A DNA stretch of 11,804 bases from Clavulina sp. PMI_390 (lineage: Eukaryota > Basidiomycota > Agaricomycetes > Cantharellales > Hydnaceae): positions 1 to 11,804 of the forward strand of contig WIDE01000301.1 of NCBI GenBank assembly GCA_015039315.1. Direction: 5' to 3'. Position numbers and translations under genes: made by a program. Under the pieces are notes generated by a model, which was given only the letters and a program-made list of their open reading frames with translations, searched no databases and was not told the DNA's origin. Below are positions 9,723 through 11,804 of the stretch, in pieces; the first letter of the stretch is position 1; the number at the start of each line of letters is the position of its first letter.

Positions 9723-10182
9723 GCAATGGGCTGAGCTACATGATCCTATGTCCACTTCTCTTTGTTCCCGGCCTTCAAGCGCTACTTCCATACCCCTTAT
9801 ACTTAGATGTCTTGTTCATTCAAATCAATGTTGTTTGCCCATCTCAACGACAACACTCAGACGGTGAATACCACCAACACTTGGGTGTTCTGGCCACCCA
9901 GAAGTCACACTGCATCCATTCTACTCCAAAAATCGAAGAAACAGCCGTGATCAAGATAAACGGTAAACGGTTAAGATCGGCAGGGGATATTTTTACGTCG
10001 AGACGGCTCCGAGGAGCCTGAGAGCCTATTTGGGTGTCTCGGTAAATAGTTCCGCCAGCCTCTCGATCTTTCTCACCTTCTCTCGAAGGTCGTGGAACGT
10101 TCTCCAACGTTCTGGGCTTCTCTCCTTTACTCTCACTTTTTCTATCATTAGTCTACAGTAGCTAATACAGTTAGATAGTATA
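9723..10182. other. Spacer between the zinc-finger gene and the Pro/Thr-rich frame
   Basis: An open frame of 93 codons at 9740-10021 starts with a hydrophobic segment but is unrecognised, and I do not call it a gene. From about 10060 to 10182 the sequence becomes C/T-rich, as in a fungal promoter or leader, and includes a heat-shock-element-like array. There is no recognisable polyadenylation signal after the zinc-finger stop. Confidence 0.35.
10095..10112. promoter_or_regulatory. Heat-shock-element-like array
   Basis: The 18 bases read GAA cg TTC tc CAA cg TTC: four alternating 5-bp units of the nGAAn/nTTCn type, three perfect and the third with C for G. A further GAA lies ten bases upstream (10085-10087), in the same 5-bp register. 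Such arrays are bound by heat-shock factor trimers in fungi and other eukaryotes. It lies about 70 bases before the ATG at 10183, a sensible promoter position. A chance match is possible, since there is only one array. Confidence 0.35.
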
Positions 10183-11007
10183 ATGGGCACGACGGTCTTG
10201 CCTTCAGTTGCCAGTCTTCCACCCTTGTCACTCCAAGTGTACTTAGCTAGAGTCCAATCGATAGGATCTCGTAGCGTTCAGTACCGATCCAGTGATCGGA
10301 AGGCCAGTGTTTGTTCTTGTGTTTGTTCCCACCTTCTGTCAGGTCCATCGACATTACATTTTTTTGCACGTCGTTTGATTCTATCAATTCCCCATTCCCC
10401 TCCACCCGTGGCCTCGACGTCAGCTCTCCCGCCGCCGACTTCGCCTGCTTCCACTTCCCATGAAGTAACGGACCTGGCTTCTGGCCAAGACTCGATGCCA
10501 TCCGCACAACCTTCCCCTGGTGTTGTGCGCTCCTCCCTGTTTGCTGCTCAGCCCACGGCGGCCACAAACAACCCTCCTGCCGTAAGCAACCCTGACTCTG
10601 CTGAAATGGGTCGGATGAGTATGGACACCGTTGCTGACTCGGGTCAACAAATCCAGGATCTTCGCAACCAGGTAAACGGGTCTAACGTTGCCATCTCGGT
10701 AACCTCTTCACCTCCCACTCCCACTCCCACTCCCACTCCCACTCCCACTCATTCCCCGGCAGTTAAGGTGTCCCCTATGCCCGAGCCCAACCTTTGTGCT
10801 CCCATCATCGACGCTCCTCGTACTGCGGTAGACCCCCCTAATTCATCTGTTATTCCCCCCGTGCCTAATGCTGAACCCGTCCATCGCTCAGAACAGGTCC
10901 ACTGGATGGAAGACGTGATGAACGCTTCGACCAAAGTAACTGAGGAGAACGCCGACATCTATCATGACTATCTCGATCGATTCGTCCACACTCGATACGT
11001 CAAGTAG
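10183..11007 (+). CDS. Pro/Ser/Thr-rich hypothetical protein, possibly part of a decayed gene
   Basis: An uninterrupted 274-codon frame starts at an ATG behind a C/T-rich leader. I do not recognise a family. The first 70 residues are Ser/Leu-rich, and residues 75-150 are Ser/Pro/Thr-rich and probably disordered. A (Pro-Thr)6 run follows near residue 180. The end is more ordered, with acidic and aromatic residues (VHWMEDVMNA, NADIYHDYLDRFVHTRY). A stop follows, but a weak GTCAAG donor at 10999 and a CAG acceptor at 11084-11086 would join it in phase with further protein-like sequence. The composition resembles the N-terminal part of some retrotransposon Gag proteins, but I see no zinc knuckle, protease or reverse transcriptase, so this is only a possibility. 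Confidence 0.4.
   Translation: MGTTVLPSVASLPPLSLQVYLARVQSIGSRSVQYRSSDRKASVCSCVCSHLLSGPSTLHFFARRLILSIPHSPPPVASTSALPPPTSPASTSHEVTDLASGQDSMPSAQPSPGVVRSSLFAAQPTAATNNPPAVSNPDSAEMGRMSMDTVADSGQQIQDLRNQVNGSNVAISVTSSPPTPTPTPTPTPTHSPAVKVSPMPEPNLCAPIIDAPRTAVDPPNSSVIPPVPNAEPVHRSEQVHWMEDVMNASTKVTEENADIYHDYLDRFVHTRYVK
10714..10749 (+). repeat. CCCACT hexanucleotide microsatellite, six units
   Basis: Six tandem copies of CCCACT lie inside the open frame and encode (Pro-Thr)6. The unit length is a multiple of three, so copy-number changes alter length without breaking the frame. The copies are exact, which suggests recent slippage. Confidence 0.9.
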
Positions 11008-11086
11008 AATCTTGAGACTTATCTCACACGTTGCCTTCAATCATTCAACTTCCCCTTGTAGCACCTAAGAATCGCTTGAACCTCAG

Positions 11087-11531
11087 GAAGAGTGCGACGG
11101 TCGCGTTCGTATCCATCAACGCCTGAAGGAAGTGCAGCCTAAAATCGAGATTCTGGATCCAGCTAAGGAAACCACGCTCAGCTCACGCCACGCCTCTGCG
11201 CCCGAGTGCTCTCGTCCTAGTCCATCATCCCTCTCAAGAACGGCACCACATCCTCCCATTCCATCAGCTCCTGCTCCCCCCAACCGCTCGCGGTGGACAG
11301 CGACCATCCCCTTTCAGCCCTTACCCCGATCGTGCCACTCCCAGACCACCCCCCGCGTCAGGTCCCCTCTCTGTCCCTCAATCCTATTGTTAGTCCAATT
11401 GAGTCTGTGTGGAAATCGATGAACTGCTCAAAAGGAAGATCGACTGTGAGCCTGATGATAAGTCAATCATGGACGCCCCCCGAAGAACTACAGCTGGCGG
11501 CAAAACACAGTGCACCTTGACTTTACGATGA
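11087..11531 (+). pseudogene. Protein-like sequence in shifting frames, likely decayed continuation of the preceding frame
   Basis: Coding-like sequence continues here in three successive frames. The first runs from 11087 (EECDGRVRIHQRLKEVQPKI, then Pro/Ser-rich). The second is open at about 11293-11400 (Pro-rich, ending NPIVSPIESVW). The third, opening after a TGA at 11400-11402, runs to the TGA at 11529-11531 and contains EIDELLKRKIDCEPDDKSIM. No clear GT-AG introns reconcile the frames, so single-base indels are the simplest reading. Undetected introns or sequence errors are alternatives. No family is recognised. Confidence 0.3.
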
Positions 11532-11804
11532 GTGGCCCTAAAACTGATCCACCAGCAGGGTAACTGGTCCCTGGTTACGATCGAGTGTCAGCTGATTCCG
11601 GAATTCCGCATGCTTGGTGCATACGGATGACCATCGAGCTAGTGATCATAGTACCAGAGGTCATTCTGCTGTCTTAGGGCTGCAGAAGCGTCCACTTTGT
11701 AGTAAGAAAGAGGCCGAATCGTGCTTGTCGTAGTGGCTGGAACATTCCGTTGGCGGAGTCGACACTCGGCTGTAACCATGAATATGCTGGCAAATCGTCT
11801 CCTA
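11532..11804. other. Right flank, nothing recognised
   Basis: No open frame, tRNA-like fold or repeat of note. There is a perfect 10-base palindrome CGGAATTCCG at 11599-11608 and a weak inverted pair (GTAAC at about 11562, GTTAC at about 11574), both too short to interpret. Confidence 0.4.

Noticed and set aside
10020..10200. Long terminal repeat with a primer-binding site (TGGGCACGACGG)
   Set aside because: No second copy in the window, no CA before the TGG, and no match I can confirm to a tRNA 3' end.
11599..11608. Palindrome CGGAATTCCG
   Set aside because: Ten bases, single occurrence, no associated feature; expected by chance.
1..11804. tRNA, rRNA, CRISPR arrays, bacterial operon signals
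   Set aside because: None seen; all supported genes have short eukaryotic introns.

Overview
The window looks like nuclear DNA of a filamentous fungus, most likely a basidiomycete. Protein-coding signal on the + strand is broken by many very short introns (mostly 53-69 nt) with GTRNGT-type donors and TAG/CAG acceptors. The spliced reading frames stay open across all of them. There is no sign of bacterial gene organisation, and the organism assignment is an inference from gene structure only.

Layout. Positions 1-867 hold no gene I can support. Positions 868-1187 could encode a small two-exon protein (89 aa) that then runs into stops and a frame change, so it may be a remnant. A pyrimidine-rich stretch (about 1550-1609) precedes the main gene, which I rebuilt as 18 exons from 1610 to about 8008, ending at a stop at 8024-8026 if the last donor is not used. 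Its product of about 1,780 aa has an N-terminal disordered part with three or four SUMO-interacting-motif-like segments and a long Lys/Arg/Ser/Pro-rich tract. A complete ubiquitin-specific protease (USP, peptidase C19) domain follows, interrupted by one intron. After an acidic Pro-rich linker comes a GIY-YIG nuclease-like domain, and then about 450 residues I do not recognise. I know of no described protein with this order of parts.

From 8331 to 9722 lies a second coding unit: ten exons, 282 aa, nine C2H2 zinc fingers. It has essentially one finger per exon and every intron is in phase 1. The finger count recalls TFIIIA, but the linkers do not. The frame of the first finger stays open upstream to at least 8166, and the last donor of the big gene (8009) could splice into that frame. 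The two units may therefore be a single gene encoding about 2,110 aa (SIMs, USP, GIY-YIG, unknown region, nine fingers). I annotate them separately and present the fusion as a hypothesis.

The right end (9723-11804) has a spacer with a heat-shock-element-like array at 10095-10112. An open frame at 10183-11007 encodes a Pro/Ser/Thr-rich protein with a (Pro-Thr)6 hexanucleotide repeat. Behind it is a stretch where protein-like sequence continues only by changing frame, suggesting a decayed gene. Nothing clear is visible in the last 270 bases.

Taken together, the central locus suggests a nuclear protein that could bind SUMO, remove ubiquitin and cut or nick DNA, possibly with a zinc-finger DNA reader encoded next to it or fused to it. 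The domain calls rest on motifs seen in the sequence; the joint function is inference.
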